A stretch of DNA of 15,444 bases from an uncultured Actinomycetes bacterium. GTDB taxonomy: Bacteria > Actinomycetota > Actinomycetes > Nanopelagicales > Nanopelagicaceae. The stretch's first letter is position 1; every line of letters starts with the position of its first letter. Positions 1-7,491 of this stretch are shown one piece after another. The stretch is from NCBI GenBank assembly GCA_903907665.1, contig CAIVOW010000075.1:1-15444 (forward strand). Direction: 5' to 3'. The notes under the pieces are model-generated. The model saw nothing but the letters and a program-made list of their open reading frames with translations, ran no database searches and was not told where the DNA came from. Position numbers and translations under genes: made by a program.

Positions 1-313
1 CTGCGATAACCCCGATAATTAAGAAGTTATCTAATTGGAAAATTCCATCAGTAAATCGCACGATGACTGTTCTCATAATTTCAAGAATGATGACTACAAA
101 GAGAATATCGTTAATTCCCTGAATCATTCCTAGCGGGAAAAAAGGTCGAGTTTCAATAAGGCGCTTTAAGGTATAGCCAGCGGCTAAGACGGAGATAATA
201 AATAAGATTATGCCTAGGAAGCCATGCAATATATCTTCGAGTTTATCGATGAAAGTGGAAGGGATGAGTGACTCATCGTTTGTGAGTAAACCCTTTACCG
301 ACTTGTACTTCAT
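1..313 (-). CDS. PsiE-family (phosphate-starvation-inducible E-like) membrane protein, C-terminus cut by window edge
   Basis: The frame is open from an ATG at 313 to the window edge and gives 104 residues. A hydrophilic N-terminus of about 26 residues is followed by a membrane segment at roughly 30-48. A second segment at roughly 68-86 contains the LEIMR pattern, with Glu and Arg inside the membrane, and a third begins near residue 97 (FLIIGVIA). This order and the ExxR-bearing helix resemble the PsiE family of small inner-membrane proteins, whose biochemical role is unknown; E. coli psiE responds to phosphate starvation and cAMP-CRP. The start is well supported: AAGGAGAG (plus-strand 322-329) lies 8 bases upstream. 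The gene begins 18 bases after the amidohydrolase stop, so it is probably cotranscribed with it. The family call is from memory of the pattern and is moderately sure. Confidence 0.7.
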   Translation of the reverse strand, partial: MKYKSVKGLLTNDESLIPSTFIDKLEDILHGFLGIILFIISVLAAGYTLKRLIETRPFFPLGMIQGINDILFVVIILEIMRTVIVRFTDGIFQLDNFLIIGVIA

Positions 314-331
314 AATATCCACTCTCCTTGG

Positions 332-1945
332 CTAATTAGTTGGGTCCTTCTCATAAATTTTGAATCCCTTGCGATATGTTGAAATAACTTGCATTCTTCC
401 AACTTCATGCGGATCCATTTCACGTGGATCCTGATCCAATACGATCATGTCGGCAGAATAGCCAGGCAAGAGCTTCCCAAAATTATCGTCCTCAAAAGCT
501 TGATATGCGACTCCCGAGGTGTAAGCACGTAGCGCTTCGGAAATCGTTATTCGCTCTTCTGGAACCCAGCCCCCCGCCGGTGTTTTATCTGGCATCTGGC
601 GGTGAACAGCTACAGCAAGTCCCTCGAGTGGGATTTCACTTGTGACTGGCCAATCACTGCCAAAGCTAAGAGGTACACCCAAATCTAGGATCGATCGCAT
701 TTGGTATTGCATTCCTGCTCGCTCTTCACCTAATCGCGGAACGCTAAGAACTTCTTGCATCGGATCCAGTTTTGTCCAGAGCGGTTCAAAATTTGCAATT
801 ACATTCAAACTTTTTAAACGCGGCAAGTCAGTTGGATTAACAAGCTGTAGGTGAGTGATTACATGCCTTCTGGGGCGCGGCGCGTTTATCTTTTGCGCAA
901 ATTCGACAGCATCTAAGGAGTTACGAATACCGCGGTCACCGATAGCATGTATAAAGACTTGGAAACCTAATTTATCAAACTCAGCTACAGCGCTCTTCAA
1001 ATTTTCAAGCTCCCATACCGGCATCCCCAGATAACCGGGATGATCACAATATTCTTCAAGCATATCTGCAGTGCCACCTTCAATAACCCCATCTGCAAAA
1101 AATTTAATAGTAAAAGCAGTTAGGTTTTGAGTTACGGGTAAGTTCTCGATAATTTTTCGCTGTTCTAAAAAGTATGCAATATCTTCTCGCCATGTTGTTG
1201 GATCTGCTCTAAAGGCGAGGTTGAAACCGATTTTTAATCGATTAGTTTTTGCTGCTTCAATATATGGTTCGGCCATTCCAGGATCAACCCAAGCATCTTG
1301 CGCCCATGTGACTCCACACTTTGCATATCTTTGCGATGCATACTCAATGGCTTGGATATCGTCTTCTAATTTTCTAGGTGGGATGTGCTTCGTAACCAGA
1401 GCGATCGCATCCCATTCACGTAGGGTTCCTAGCGGACCTCCATCGGGCCTGCGTTCAATCGTTCCAACCTTGAGCTCGTAATCAATATCGCTAATTTTTG
1501 CAATTTCTAAAGCTTTGGAATTAACCCACACAGTGTGATGATCCATTGCATGAAGTAAAACTGGGCGATCAGGTACAACGGCATCGATCCAGTGGGCATC
1601 AAAATTGCCACTTGGTGCGAGTGCGGCATCGTAAGCGCCACCAACAATCCAGGTATCTTCAGGATGAGCGTCGGCATACGCTTTCAAATTATTCAGGGTT
1701 TCTTCAATGCTCGGAAGTTCTGTTACCAGAGGACCTTGCCATTCTCTGCCGGCAAATAATGGATGAGCATGTCCATCTGCAAATGACGGCATTAAGAATT
1801 TGCCATCTAAATCAATTATCTTTGCAGCCGACGGAATTTTCTCGGGATCGAGTGAAACGATTCGACCATTCTCCACGAGCATGGAATGTGCTTCTTGTTC
1901 TTGGCCAGACCAAATATGAGCATTCTTAAAATAGATTGATTCCAC
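332..1945 (-). CDS. YtcJ-type amidohydrolase (amidohydrolase family 3)
   Basis: This is a cytoplasmic metal-dependent hydrolase of the amidohydrolase superfamily, YtcJ/N-substituted formamide deformylase-like branch, about 537 residues, the normal length. Numbered from the TTG at 1951, the N-terminal metal motif is H61-A-H63 (FADGHAHP). K283 in IKFFADG is the likely carboxylated lysine. H335 (FIHAIGDR), H367 (VITHLQL) and D433 (GSDWPV) complete the metal site, so all expected ligands are present. Members cleave C-N bonds of amides, formamides or cyclic amides; the substrate here cannot be read from sequence. The start is ambiguous: TTG at 1951 has no Shine-Dalgarno, while GTG at 1945 lies 5 bases after a perfect TATAAT (1951-1956), suggesting a leaderless start, which I prefer. 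It sits 39-45 bases downstream of a nitrilase-type hydrolase, which suggests they act on related compounds. Confidence 0.9.
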   Translation of the reverse strand: MESIYFKNAHIWSGQEQEAHSMLVENGRIVSLDPEKIPSAAKIIDLDGKFLMPSFADGHAHPLFAGREWQGPLVTELPSIEETLNNLKAYADAHPEDTWIVGGAYDAALAPSGNFDAHWIDAVVPDRPVLLHAMDHHTVWVNSKALEIAKISDIDYELKVGTIERRPDGGPLGTLREWDAIALVTKHIPPRKLEDDIQAIEYASQRYAKCGVTWAQDAWVDPGMAEPYIEAAKTNRLKIGFNLAFRADPTTWREDIAYFLEQRKIIENLPVTQNLTAFTIKFFADGVIEGGTADMLEEYCDHPGYLGMPVWELENLKSAVAEFDKLGFQVFIHAIGDRGIRNSLDAVEFAQKINAPRPRRHVITHLQLVNPTDLPRLKSLNVIANFEPLWTKLDPMQEVLSVPRLGEERAGMQYQMRSILDLGVPLSFGSDWPVTSEIPLEGLAVAVHRQMPDKTPAGGWVPEERITISEALRAYTSGVAYQAFEDDNFGKLLPGYSADMIVLDQDPREMDPHEVGRMQVISTYRKGFKIYEKDPTN

Positions 1946-1950
1946 AGCCA

Positions 1951-1956
1951 ATTATA
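1951..1956 (-). promoter_or_regulatory. Possible -10 box for a leaderless amidohydrolase transcript
   Basis: Read on the minus strand this is TATAAT, a perfect -10 consensus, followed after 5 bases by an in-frame GTG. TTCCCA, 17 bases upstream, matches the -35 consensus at 4 of 6 positions. No Shine-Dalgarno precedes either candidate start. This fits the leaderless initiation known to be common in actinobacteria, but the call rests on motif and spacing alone. Confidence 0.4.
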
Positions 1957-1990
1957 GAGTTTGACTCAAATTTGGGAAGCCTAATTGTCA

Positions 1991-2797
1991 TTATATTTTG
2001 TAGAGGTCGTTCTTCCGGTCAGTAAAAACATTCGCCCGGCCAATAATTGTTTTATTTCTTGCAGCGGAAAAATCTATTCCGGCGGTAATTACCTTTGCCT
2101 CATTACCAACCGGGCCAACAACAGGATACCCATCCAAATCAAGAATCATACTTGCCCCTTGGAAAACTAGACCTCGCTCTTCTCCCGATCTATCTGCAGC
2201 TATAACCCACATACGATTTGTTGCAGCAGCTGCTTGCGCTTTAAAAATTTCACTCGAACGCTCTGATGATGGTTTTGGAGAGCTTGGCCAATTTGTTGGG
2301 AGAGCTAATACTTCTGCACCAGCGATTGCTGCCATACGTACCCATTCTGGAAATTCAATGTCATAGCAAACCATTACTGCGATTCGACCAATACTGGTAT
2401 CAACTACAAGTGGCGCTTTTTCTCCGCAGAGGAAAAGATCAGGCTCCTTATCCCAGAGATGTACTTTTCTATAGACCCCAAGAATATTGCCGTGATCAAT
2501 GATGACCGCGCTATTGCGAACTTTATTGTTTTCATCCATTTCGCAGAAACCGGCGACGATAATGATGGAGAGTTCGCTAGAAGCTAGTTGCCATGCTTGA
2601 ATAGTTTCACCATCAATTTTTTCTGCGCAGGAAGTTGATTCTTCTTTGGTAAGGCAATAGCCACTATTAGAAAGCTCTGGAAGCACCACCAGCTTTGCGC
2701 CAAGTTCGGCGGCTTTCTTGATGTCGGCCAAGGTTCGAGAAAGATTGGCAGAATTTTGCGTTATGTCAATACTCGTTTGGGCCGCAGCGACGATCAT
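1991..2797 (-). CDS. Nitrilase-superfamily carbon-nitrogen hydrolase
   Basis: This 268-residue cytoplasmic protein belongs to the CN-hydrolase (nitrilase) superfamily and covers the whole single-domain fold. The catalytic triad is visible: E41 in VVLPELS, K111 in YRKVHLW and C144 in VMVCYDIEFPE. The family forms a thioester on the cysteine and releases ammonia or an amine from amides, carbamoyl compounds or nitriles. The LPTNW segment near 166-170 and the short length suggest an omega-amidase or aliphatic-amidase-like enzyme rather than a true nitrilase. The specific substrate is unknown. The ATG at 2797 starts directly on the first beta strand (MIVAAAQ), as usual for the family; no clear Shine-Dalgarno is seen. 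It heads the minus-strand cluster with the amidohydrolase and PsiE-like genes and is divergent from the permease. Confidence 0.9.
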   Translation of the reverse strand: MIVAAAQTSIDITQNSANLSRTLADIKKAAELGAKLVVLPELSNSGYCLTKEESTSCAEKIDGETIQAWQLASSELSIIIVAGFCEMDENNKVRNSAVIIDHGNILGVYRKVHLWDKEPDLFLCGEKAPLVVDTSIGRIAVMVCYDIEFPEWVRMAAIAGAEVLALPTNWPSSPKPSSERSSEIFKAQAAAATNRMWVIAADRSGEERGLVFQGASMILDLDGYPVVGPVGNEAKVITAGIDFSAARNKTIIGRANVFTDRKNDLYKI

Positions 2798-2954
2798 GCG
2801 CCCATTCTGTCAGCAGTGAGGCAGGTTTTGCTCACCATGCGGGAATTAGCCAAAAAATTAGAAAGAAATTTGCCCAGATGCCTAGTCAATACTCTCAAGC
2901 AGTTCTAATCTTTCTGCAGCCCTCTTCATTCCATTGGGGCCCTCAGGAGGAGAA
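2798..2954. promoter_or_regulatory. Divergent intergenic region between hydrolase cluster and permease
   Basis: These 157 bases separate the two divergent 5' ends, so promoters for both directions should lie here. I see a TCTAAT (2904-2909, plus strand) as a possible permease -10, without a convincing -35 at 16-18 bases. A short inverted repeat GTGAG/CTCAC (2816-2820 and 2831-2835) lies near the hydrolase start and might be an operator, but it is too short to trust. An AT-rich run sits at about 2850-2870. Confidence 0.35.
2945..2952 (+). promoter_or_regulatory. Strong Shine-Dalgarno fixing the permease start
   Basis: AGGAGGAG ends 2 bases before the ATG at 2955, with its AGGAGG core ending 4 bases before it. 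This near-perfect match to the 16S rRNA tail selects that ATG over the in-frame TTG at 2934, which has no such signal. Confidence 0.8.
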
Positions 2955-4673
2955 ATGAGCGAAGTTCCATCAGCCAACCCCGGCGGCAAACAATTATTTG
3001 TTCGCCAGTCATCTGGTTTGGTACGTGAAGTAAGTGTTAGAAATGCTCTCTTTTTCAACGCTGCTGCTTTTATTGGCACCGGTGTTGGCTGGTATCCAGT
3101 TTTCTACGCGCTCCCATTTATTGCAGTAGGCGTTGTAGGTCCCTTTTCGACATATGGTTGGGCGGCATTAATTGTTGGGCTTGCCTGCGTTCTACTGGCA
3201 TTTATCTATGCATCCCTATCAAGTGTTATGCCACGTTCAGGTGGTGATTACGTCTTTACAAGTCGATTCATTCCAAAAGCAGGTCCATTTATTGCTTGGG
3301 TTGAATCATTCACACTTGTCTTCTCTTCTTTGGCAATTATTGCCTTTGAAGTACCAATCGTCGTTCGCAATGTGCAGATTTCTGCCCGCATTGTTGGTTT
3401 AGGAACCGGCTCATCATTCTTCTCCAAAGCAAATAGCTGGTTTACCGATAAGTCAGGTGTTGTACAAGGGTGGCCAGGATTCTTAGCGGCTGCTGTTGTA
3501 CTGCTCCTCATACTTTTTGTTGTGACGCGCGCAACTCGTACATTCCATAAGATTGTTACGTCACTTGCAGGTGTGGGTCTGTTTTCAGCTTTGTTGATGT
3601 TTATCTTTGGATTACTTTTTGTAAGCCAAGATAAAGTCACAGCAGGATTACAAGCTCAAGGTGTTGATGTGGCGAATCTTCCAAAGGCAGCAATTGATGC
3701 TGGAACGCTTGCAGCGAATCATCACATTAACTGGACGCCTGCCGTCTTCGCTTTAATGGCAAGCACACTTTTGTTCCAGTACATCGGATTCCAATATTCA
3801 GCATATATTGCTGGTGAAGTTCGCGGAAACGTTAAGAAATCTATTCTTACTGCAGTGCTCGGCGCACTTGCAATCGCTGTTTTCATGAATTCCATGTACG
3901 TTGATTTCCTATCAAAGCGATTTGGTTTTGATAACCAAGTCGGTTGGGGAACGCAGTACTGGCTGGGCGATGCACATATGCCTCTAGGTCAACCAAATTC
4001 AATGCCACTTGTTGGAGCGCTCGCGCATCCAGGATTATGGCCAATTTGGTTACTCATTAGCATCGGGGGAGGACTCTTCCCATTCTTGCTATGTCCTGTG
4101 TACATCAACTTCATCAGCCGCGTTTGTTTGGCATGGAGCCTAGATCGCCAGGCACCGGAATGGTTTGGAACTGTAAACGAGAAAGTTCGTGCACCTATAA
4201 ATGCAATTCTGACTGCAATTGGTTTTGCTACGCTCTTTGCAGTCTTCCAGAACTTTGCAATTCTGCCGCACAGCATTGCAGCAACTGGTCGCCTGAACTT
4301 GATTGCAACGGCATTCTTCTCGGTCTTAATGGCCGCGCTGACTTGGATTTTGCCAGGCATTAACGCAATGATTGCCGGCAGAACAAGACCTGATCTGGTT
4401 CGAAATGCTCCTTACCGGAAAGCTCTTCCGTGGATGGGATTAGTTTGGACGGTCTTCATTGTTACTTTGTTCTGGTTCGCCGGAGCAAAACCAATCATCG
4501 CTGCCCTGACTAATACAAAGACAGGAACTGGCGCGTACTTACGTGACAGTGGCGTTCAGTTCTCATTAATTGTGGTCGCGGCCGCGGTAGTTCTTTACAT
4601 AATTCAATCTGCCGTTAATCGCAAAAAAGGAATCGACGTCGCCTTGTTGTACCAGGAGATTCCACCTGATTAA
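2955..4673 (+). CDS. APC-superfamily amino acid/amine permease
   Basis: This 572-residue integral membrane protein has about 12 or more hydrophobic segments and belongs to the amino acid-polyamine-organocation superfamily of secondary transporters. The first segment carries the glycine-rich FIGTGVGW stretch, which in this fold unwinds to bind the substrate's amino and carboxyl groups. The loop MPRSGGDYVF after the second segment and AGEVRGNVKKS in the middle are typical APC signatures. It is longer than the usual 450-500 residues, partly from extended loops near residues 150-175 and 215-260. The substrate cannot be assigned. It is divergent from the nitrilase/amidohydrolase cluster and may supply its substrate. 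The ATG at 2955 is chosen because of the AGGAGGAG just upstream; a TTG seven codons earlier is less likely. A terminator hairpin follows the stop. Confidence 0.88.
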   Translation: MSEVPSANPGGKQLFVRQSSGLVREVSVRNALFFNAAAFIGTGVGWYPVFYALPFIAVGVVGPFSTYGWAALIVGLACVLLAFIYASLSSVMPRSGGDYVFTSRFIPKAGPFIAWVESFTLVFSSLAIIAFEVPIVVRNVQISARIVGLGTGSSFFSKANSWFTDKSGVVQGWPGFLAAAVVLLLILFVVTRATRTFHKIVTSLAGVGLFSALLMFIFGLLFVSQDKVTAGLQAQGVDVANLPKAAIDAGTLAANHHINWTPAVFALMASTLLFQYIGFQYSAYIAGEVRGNVKKSILTAVLGALAIAVFMNSMYVDFLSKRFGFDNQVGWGTQYWLGDAHMPLGQPNSMPLVGALAHPGLWPIWLLISIGGGLFPFLLCPVYINFISRVCLAWSLDRQAPEWFGTVNEKVRAPINAILTAIGFATLFAVFQNFAILPHSIAATGRLNLIATAFFSVLMAALTWILPGINAMIAGRTRPDLVRNAPYRKALPWMGLVWTVFIVTLFWFAGAKPIIAALTNTKTGTGAYLRDSGVQFSLIVVAAAVVLYIIQSAVNRKKGIDVALLYQEIPPD

Positions 4674-4689
4674 CAGTTACTTGTAATTC

Positions 4690-4722
4690 AAATCGGGCTC
4701 GACCTTTCGTCGGGCCCGATTT
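4690..4722 (+). terminator. Hairpin terminator after the permease
   Basis: A 14-base arm (4690-4703) pairs with 4709-4722 around a 5-base loop, with one G-U pair and a GC-rich middle, starting 16 bases after the permease stop. The arm ends in TTT, but no long U tract follows, so termination may be moderate. It separates the permease from the four-gene cluster downstream. Confidence 0.75.
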
Positions 4723-4758
4723 CCATTAGAATTGATGTAACTTAAAAAGGGAGCCTGT

Positions 4759-5730
4759 GTGAAAAAGAAGAAGAAGGATGAAACTCGACTTTATATAGTT
4801 TCAGATTTTCACGCTTCTGAACCTGCTTGGAAGAAAATGCTCAATGCAACTCGCATGGGTCTCTATGGGGCCGATGCAGTTCTATATGCAGGTGACCTAA
4901 CAGGAAAAGCAATTGTTCCAATTCTCTCGACTAACGAAGGCTATACAACGACACTTTTGGGAGTTAACCGCAGTGCTCGCGACGAGAAAGAATTGATGGA
5001 TCTTCAGCGAGACATAACGGCAATCGGCTATTACCCCCACCTCATGACTCCAAAAGAATTTGAAGAAATCGGGGAAGACCCAAAGAAGTTGTCTGATCTT
5101 TTTAATAAATTAATTCATGACCAAGTTGCACTGTGGATGCAGTTGGCGGCTGATCGTTTAAGTGACTCTAAGATCCCTTTGTATTTGATTCCAGGCAATG
5201 ATGATCCATGGGCAATAGATCCGGCCCTAAATGCAAGTGAATACGCAATCAATGTGGATGGCAAAGTTGTTGATATGCCCGGAGGACTACAAGTTCTAGG
5301 CCTTGGAAAATCTAGCCCAACTCCTTGGAACACTCCTCGCGAAGTAAGTGAAGATGATTTCCGACACGAGATTTTTGGCTTAGCAGATCAGGTAAAAGAT
5401 CCAAGAAAGACAATCTTCCTTATTCACTGTCCGCCATTTGATTCAGGTTTAGACACTGCGCCAATGTTAGATAAGAATTTTAATTTAACGACTTCGGCGG
5501 GGGATGTACTTCGTGGACCGGTTGGTTCTGTAGGAGTGCGCCAAGGTATAGATCAAGTGAAACCACTGTTGTCAGTTCATGGACATATTCATGAGTCGGG
5601 TGGAGAACGAAGACTTGGAGATACGCATGCTATTAACCCTGGCTCAGAAGCTGCCTATGGAATTGTTAGAGGTTATTTAGTTGATGTTTCTTCAAATGGT
5701 GTCGAACGCTCGTTTCGAGTTGAGGGCTAG
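4759..5730 (+). CDS. Calcineurin-like metallophosphoesterase
   Basis: This 323-residue protein has no signal peptide, so it is probably cytoplasmic. The metallophosphoesterase motifs occur in order: D16-x-H18 (VSDFHAS), G45-D46 (YAGDLTG), G146-N147-D148 (IPGNDDP, with Asp where many relatives have His), H223 (LIHCPPF) and G275-H276-I-H278. A dinuclear metal site hydrolysing phosphomono- or diesters is expected. An insertion of about 90 residues (55-140), partly charged and helical, lies between the second and third motifs and may set specificity. The N-terminus is very lysine-rich (MKKKKKDE). Start: GTG with AAGGGAG five bases upstream. It leads a plus-strand cluster; the nucleotidyltransferase-like gene follows after 3 bases, suggesting linked roles, perhaps in RNA or nucleotide metabolism (inference only). 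Confidence 0.88.
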   Translation: MKKKKKDETRLYIVSDFHASEPAWKKMLNATRMGLYGADAVLYAGDLTGKAIVPILSTNEGYTTTLLGVNRSARDEKELMDLQRDITAIGYYPHLMTPKEFEEIGEDPKKLSDLFNKLIHDQVALWMQLAADRLSDSKIPLYLIPGNDDPWAIDPALNASEYAINVDGKVVDMPGGLQVLGLGKSSPTPWNTPREVSEDDFRHEIFGLADQVKDPRKTIFLIHCPPFDSGLDTAPMLDKNFNLTTSAGDVLRGPVGSVGVRQGIDQVKPLLSVHGHIHESGGERRLGDTHAINPGSEAAYGIVRGYLVDVSSNGVERSFRVEG

Positions 5731-5733
5731 GCA

Positions 5734-6501
5734 ATGTCAACCGATCCTCTTCTAGAGGAAGCGCTACTGCTTCTTGATGACGCTGCGAAAGCGAATATTC
5801 CTTTGGTATTGGTCGGGGGATTGGCGGTTCGCCATTTGTGTCCAGATTTTCCACCACGCCATCGCGATGCTCAAGATTTAGATTTAGCAAGCATTTCACC
5901 AGCAAGAAAAGCTCTTACTCAATTTTTAATTGAGAGAAATTACACTCCGGATAAGAATTTCAATGCCCTTTATGGCCACAAACAACTTTACTTTGCAACG
6001 CCAGATCGAAGTAGAAATGTAGATATATTAGTTGACACATTTGAAATGTGTCATACCTTAGATTTTAAAGATCGCATTGGTAGATCGCCGCGAACTTTAG
6101 ATATTGATGATTTACTGCTTTCTAAATTACAAATTGTCGAGATTAATTCTAAAGACGTTCAGGATATTTGTTATCTCCTTGCACAATTTCCTGTTACCAA
6201 AGCTGATGAATTGCATGCGGTTGGCTTGGAAAGGCTCGGTACATACTTCTCCAGTGACTGGGGTTGGTGGAAGACAGTTACCTTGAATATTGAAAAGATC
6301 ATTCAACTTCTTGATGCAAATCACGAAGGTCCGGCTGGTCCACTTGTACCCACAAAAGCGAAATATGACGTTCGCGCAGCTCTACAAGAAATCTTAATTT
6401 TTGCAAATGAAATCCCAAAAAGTAGTAAATGGAAATTACGCGATAAAGTGGGAACGCGTAAAAAGTGGTACCAGGAGCCGGAAGAAGTTCCACACGACTA
6501 A
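5734..6501 (+). CDS. Nucleotidyltransferase-fold protein (AbiEii-like)
   Basis: This 255-residue cytoplasmic protein resembles the DNA polymerase-beta-type nucleotidyltransferase superfamily. G28-G29 in LVGGLAV is followed after about 18 residues by D48-L-D50-L, the GG...DxD signature. A third carboxylate is available at D97 or D101 (NVDILVD). The later IDDLLLSKLQ...KDVQDI segment (about 124-146) matches the helical part of AbiEii-like transferases, where a Lys follows the DxD strand. The active site looks intact, so nucleotide transfer to a protein, RNA or small molecule is possible. The C-terminal 90 residues are not recognised. The ATG follows the phosphoesterase stop by 3 bases with only a weak GAGGGC upstream, so translation is probably coupled. 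No antitoxin-like partner lies beside it. Confidence 0.65.
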   Translation: MSTDPLLEEALLLLDDAAKANIPLVLVGGLAVRHLCPDFPPRHRDAQDLDLASISPARKALTQFLIERNYTPDKNFNALYGHKQLYFATPDRSRNVDILVDTFEMCHTLDFKDRIGRSPRTLDIDDLLLSKLQIVEINSKDVQDICYLLAQFPVTKADELHAVGLERLGTYFSSDWGWWKTVTLNIEKIIQLLDANHEGPAGPLVPTKAKYDVRAALQEILIFANEIPKSSKWKLRDKVGTRKKWYQEPEEVPHD

Positions 6502-6503
6502 CC

Positions 6504-7475
6504 ATGCGCCAACTCCTAACCCACATAAATCAACCAGCCAATTCTCCCGCGAGAGTTAATCCGCCAATACGAGGATCATTTAGAGTTGCTGCAATTCAAG
6601 AGCCCTGGCATGGTTCAATTGATAAGCAGAAAAATGAATTGAGAATGGCTGTTGAACTTGCTGCCAAAGAGAGGCCTGAGCTCATTGTTTTGCCGGAACT
6701 TTCGCTCTATCCATATGCCTGCACTAAGCCAGATGCTCAAAAGTATTTCTTCCCTGAAGCCCTTGAGGGAATGAGTTTTATCTTCGCTCAGGAACTAGCA
6801 GCTATTTCTGCTGCGCACGTTCTTATTTCTTTGTATGAAGAAGGGTCGGACGGAAAATTCAATACAGCAATTACGATTTCTCCAAGTGGTGAGATTGTTC
6901 TTAAAACTCGAAAAACACATTTGCCAGTTACTGCCGGATATTATGAGGATAAGTATTTTGAAGAGGGAGACTCATCTCCATCAATAATCTCGATCAATTC
7001 TGCAAAAGTTGGGTCGCCCACGTGTTGGGATCAATGGTTTCCAGAACTAGCTCGCGAGTACGGTTTAATAAACACCGATGTTCTCTGCTATCCAACAGCG
7101 ATAGGTAGCGAACCGGATCACCCTAGCTTTGACACTGAACCGCTATGGCGACAAATGATGGTTGCCCATGGAATTGCAAATGGATTGTTTGTAATTGCAG
7201 TGAATCGCTCTGGCACTGAAGATGGGGTTACTTTTTACGGTTCCTCATTTATTAGCGACCCATATGGTCGGGTTCTGCTTCGTGCAGCGCGCGAAGACTC
7301 CGCTGTACTAATCGCAGACCTAGACTTGGACGAGAAGAGAGACTGGCTAGAACTATTTCCATTTTTCAAGACTAGAAGGCCTGAGATGTATAAGAAAATT
7401 GCGGATAGCGCCCGCTGGAGCCATGGGGCGGTCTTAGAAATCGCTCATTTTGTGATTCGCGAAGAACGTATCTAA
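6504..7475 (+). CDS. CN hydrolase of the N-carbamoylputrescine amidase (AguB) type
   Basis: This is a 323-residue nitrilase-superfamily enzyme with a complete triad: E65 (VLPELSL), K137 (KTRKTHLP) and C174 (SPTCWDQWFPE). CWDQWFPE, YPTAIGSEP, NRSGTEDGVTFYGSSF and the closing KTRRPEMYKKI match the N-carbamoylputrescine amidase group, which converts N-carbamoylputrescine to putrescine, CO2 and ammonia. The KTHLPVTAGYYEDKYF loop departs slightly from the usual KSHIPDGPGYxEKFYF, so a different carbamoyl-amine or ureido substrate is possible. No agmatine deiminase gene (aguA) is nearby. The ATG at 6504, 2 bases after the previous stop, is preferred; it leaves about 26 extra residues before the first strand (FRVAAIQ). 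A GTG at 6465 is in frame but would overlap the preceding gene. No good Shine-Dalgarno is seen. Confidence 0.85.
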   Translation: MRQLLTHINQPANSPARVNPPIRGSFRVAAIQEPWHGSIDKQKNELRMAVELAAKERPELIVLPELSLYPYACTKPDAQKYFFPEALEGMSFIFAQELAAISAAHVLISLYEEGSDGKFNTAITISPSGEIVLKTRKTHLPVTAGYYEDKYFEEGDSSPSIISINSAKVGSPTCWDQWFPELAREYGLINTDVLCYPTAIGSEPDHPSFDTEPLWRQMMVAHGIANGLFVIAVNRSGTEDGVTFYGSSFISDPYGRVLLRAAREDSAVLIADLDLDEKRDWLELFPFFKTRRPEMYKKIADSARWSHGAVLEIAHFVIREERI

Positions 7476-7479
7476 TTAC

Positions 7480-7485
7480 TAATAT
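7480..7485 (+). promoter_or_regulatory. Possible -10 box for a leaderless aldo/keto reductase transcript
   Basis: TAATAT fits the TANNNT -10 pattern and ends 6 bases before the ATG at 7492, the spacing expected for a leaderless mRNA. There is no Shine-Dalgarno in the 16-base gap and no clear -35. It could give the reductase its own transcript within the cluster. Confidence 0.35.
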
Positions 7486-7491
7486 TCAGAA

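Noticed and set aside
263..277. Perfect 15-base inverted repeat (7-base arms, 1-base centre)
   Set aside because: It lies inside the PsiE-like coding region, and one such match is expected by chance in a window of this size.
332..1945. Amidohydrolase as the missing last Hut enzyme (HutF or HutG)
   Set aside because: Its motifs are those of the YtcJ group (IKFFADG, GSDWPV), not formiminoglutamate deiminase or formiminoglutamase, and it is 10 kb from the hut genes.
2934..2954. TTG start giving seven extra residues on the permease
   Set aside because: Its first codons span the strong AGGAGGAG that clearly serves the ATG at 2955.
2955..4673. Permease as a dedicated histidine transporter
   Set aside because: It is far from the hut operon and divergent from other hydrolases; APC substrate cannot be read from these motifs.
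5734..6501. AbiEii-like protein as the toxin of a toxin-antitoxin pair
   Set aside because: No AbiEi-like or other small regulator gene is adjacent; both neighbours are metabolic-type enzymes.
6465..6503. GTG start for the AguB-like amidase overlapping the preceding gene
   Set aside because: It adds 13 residues with no family resemblance and has no ribosome-binding signal; the ATG at 6504 suffices, though this is not certain.
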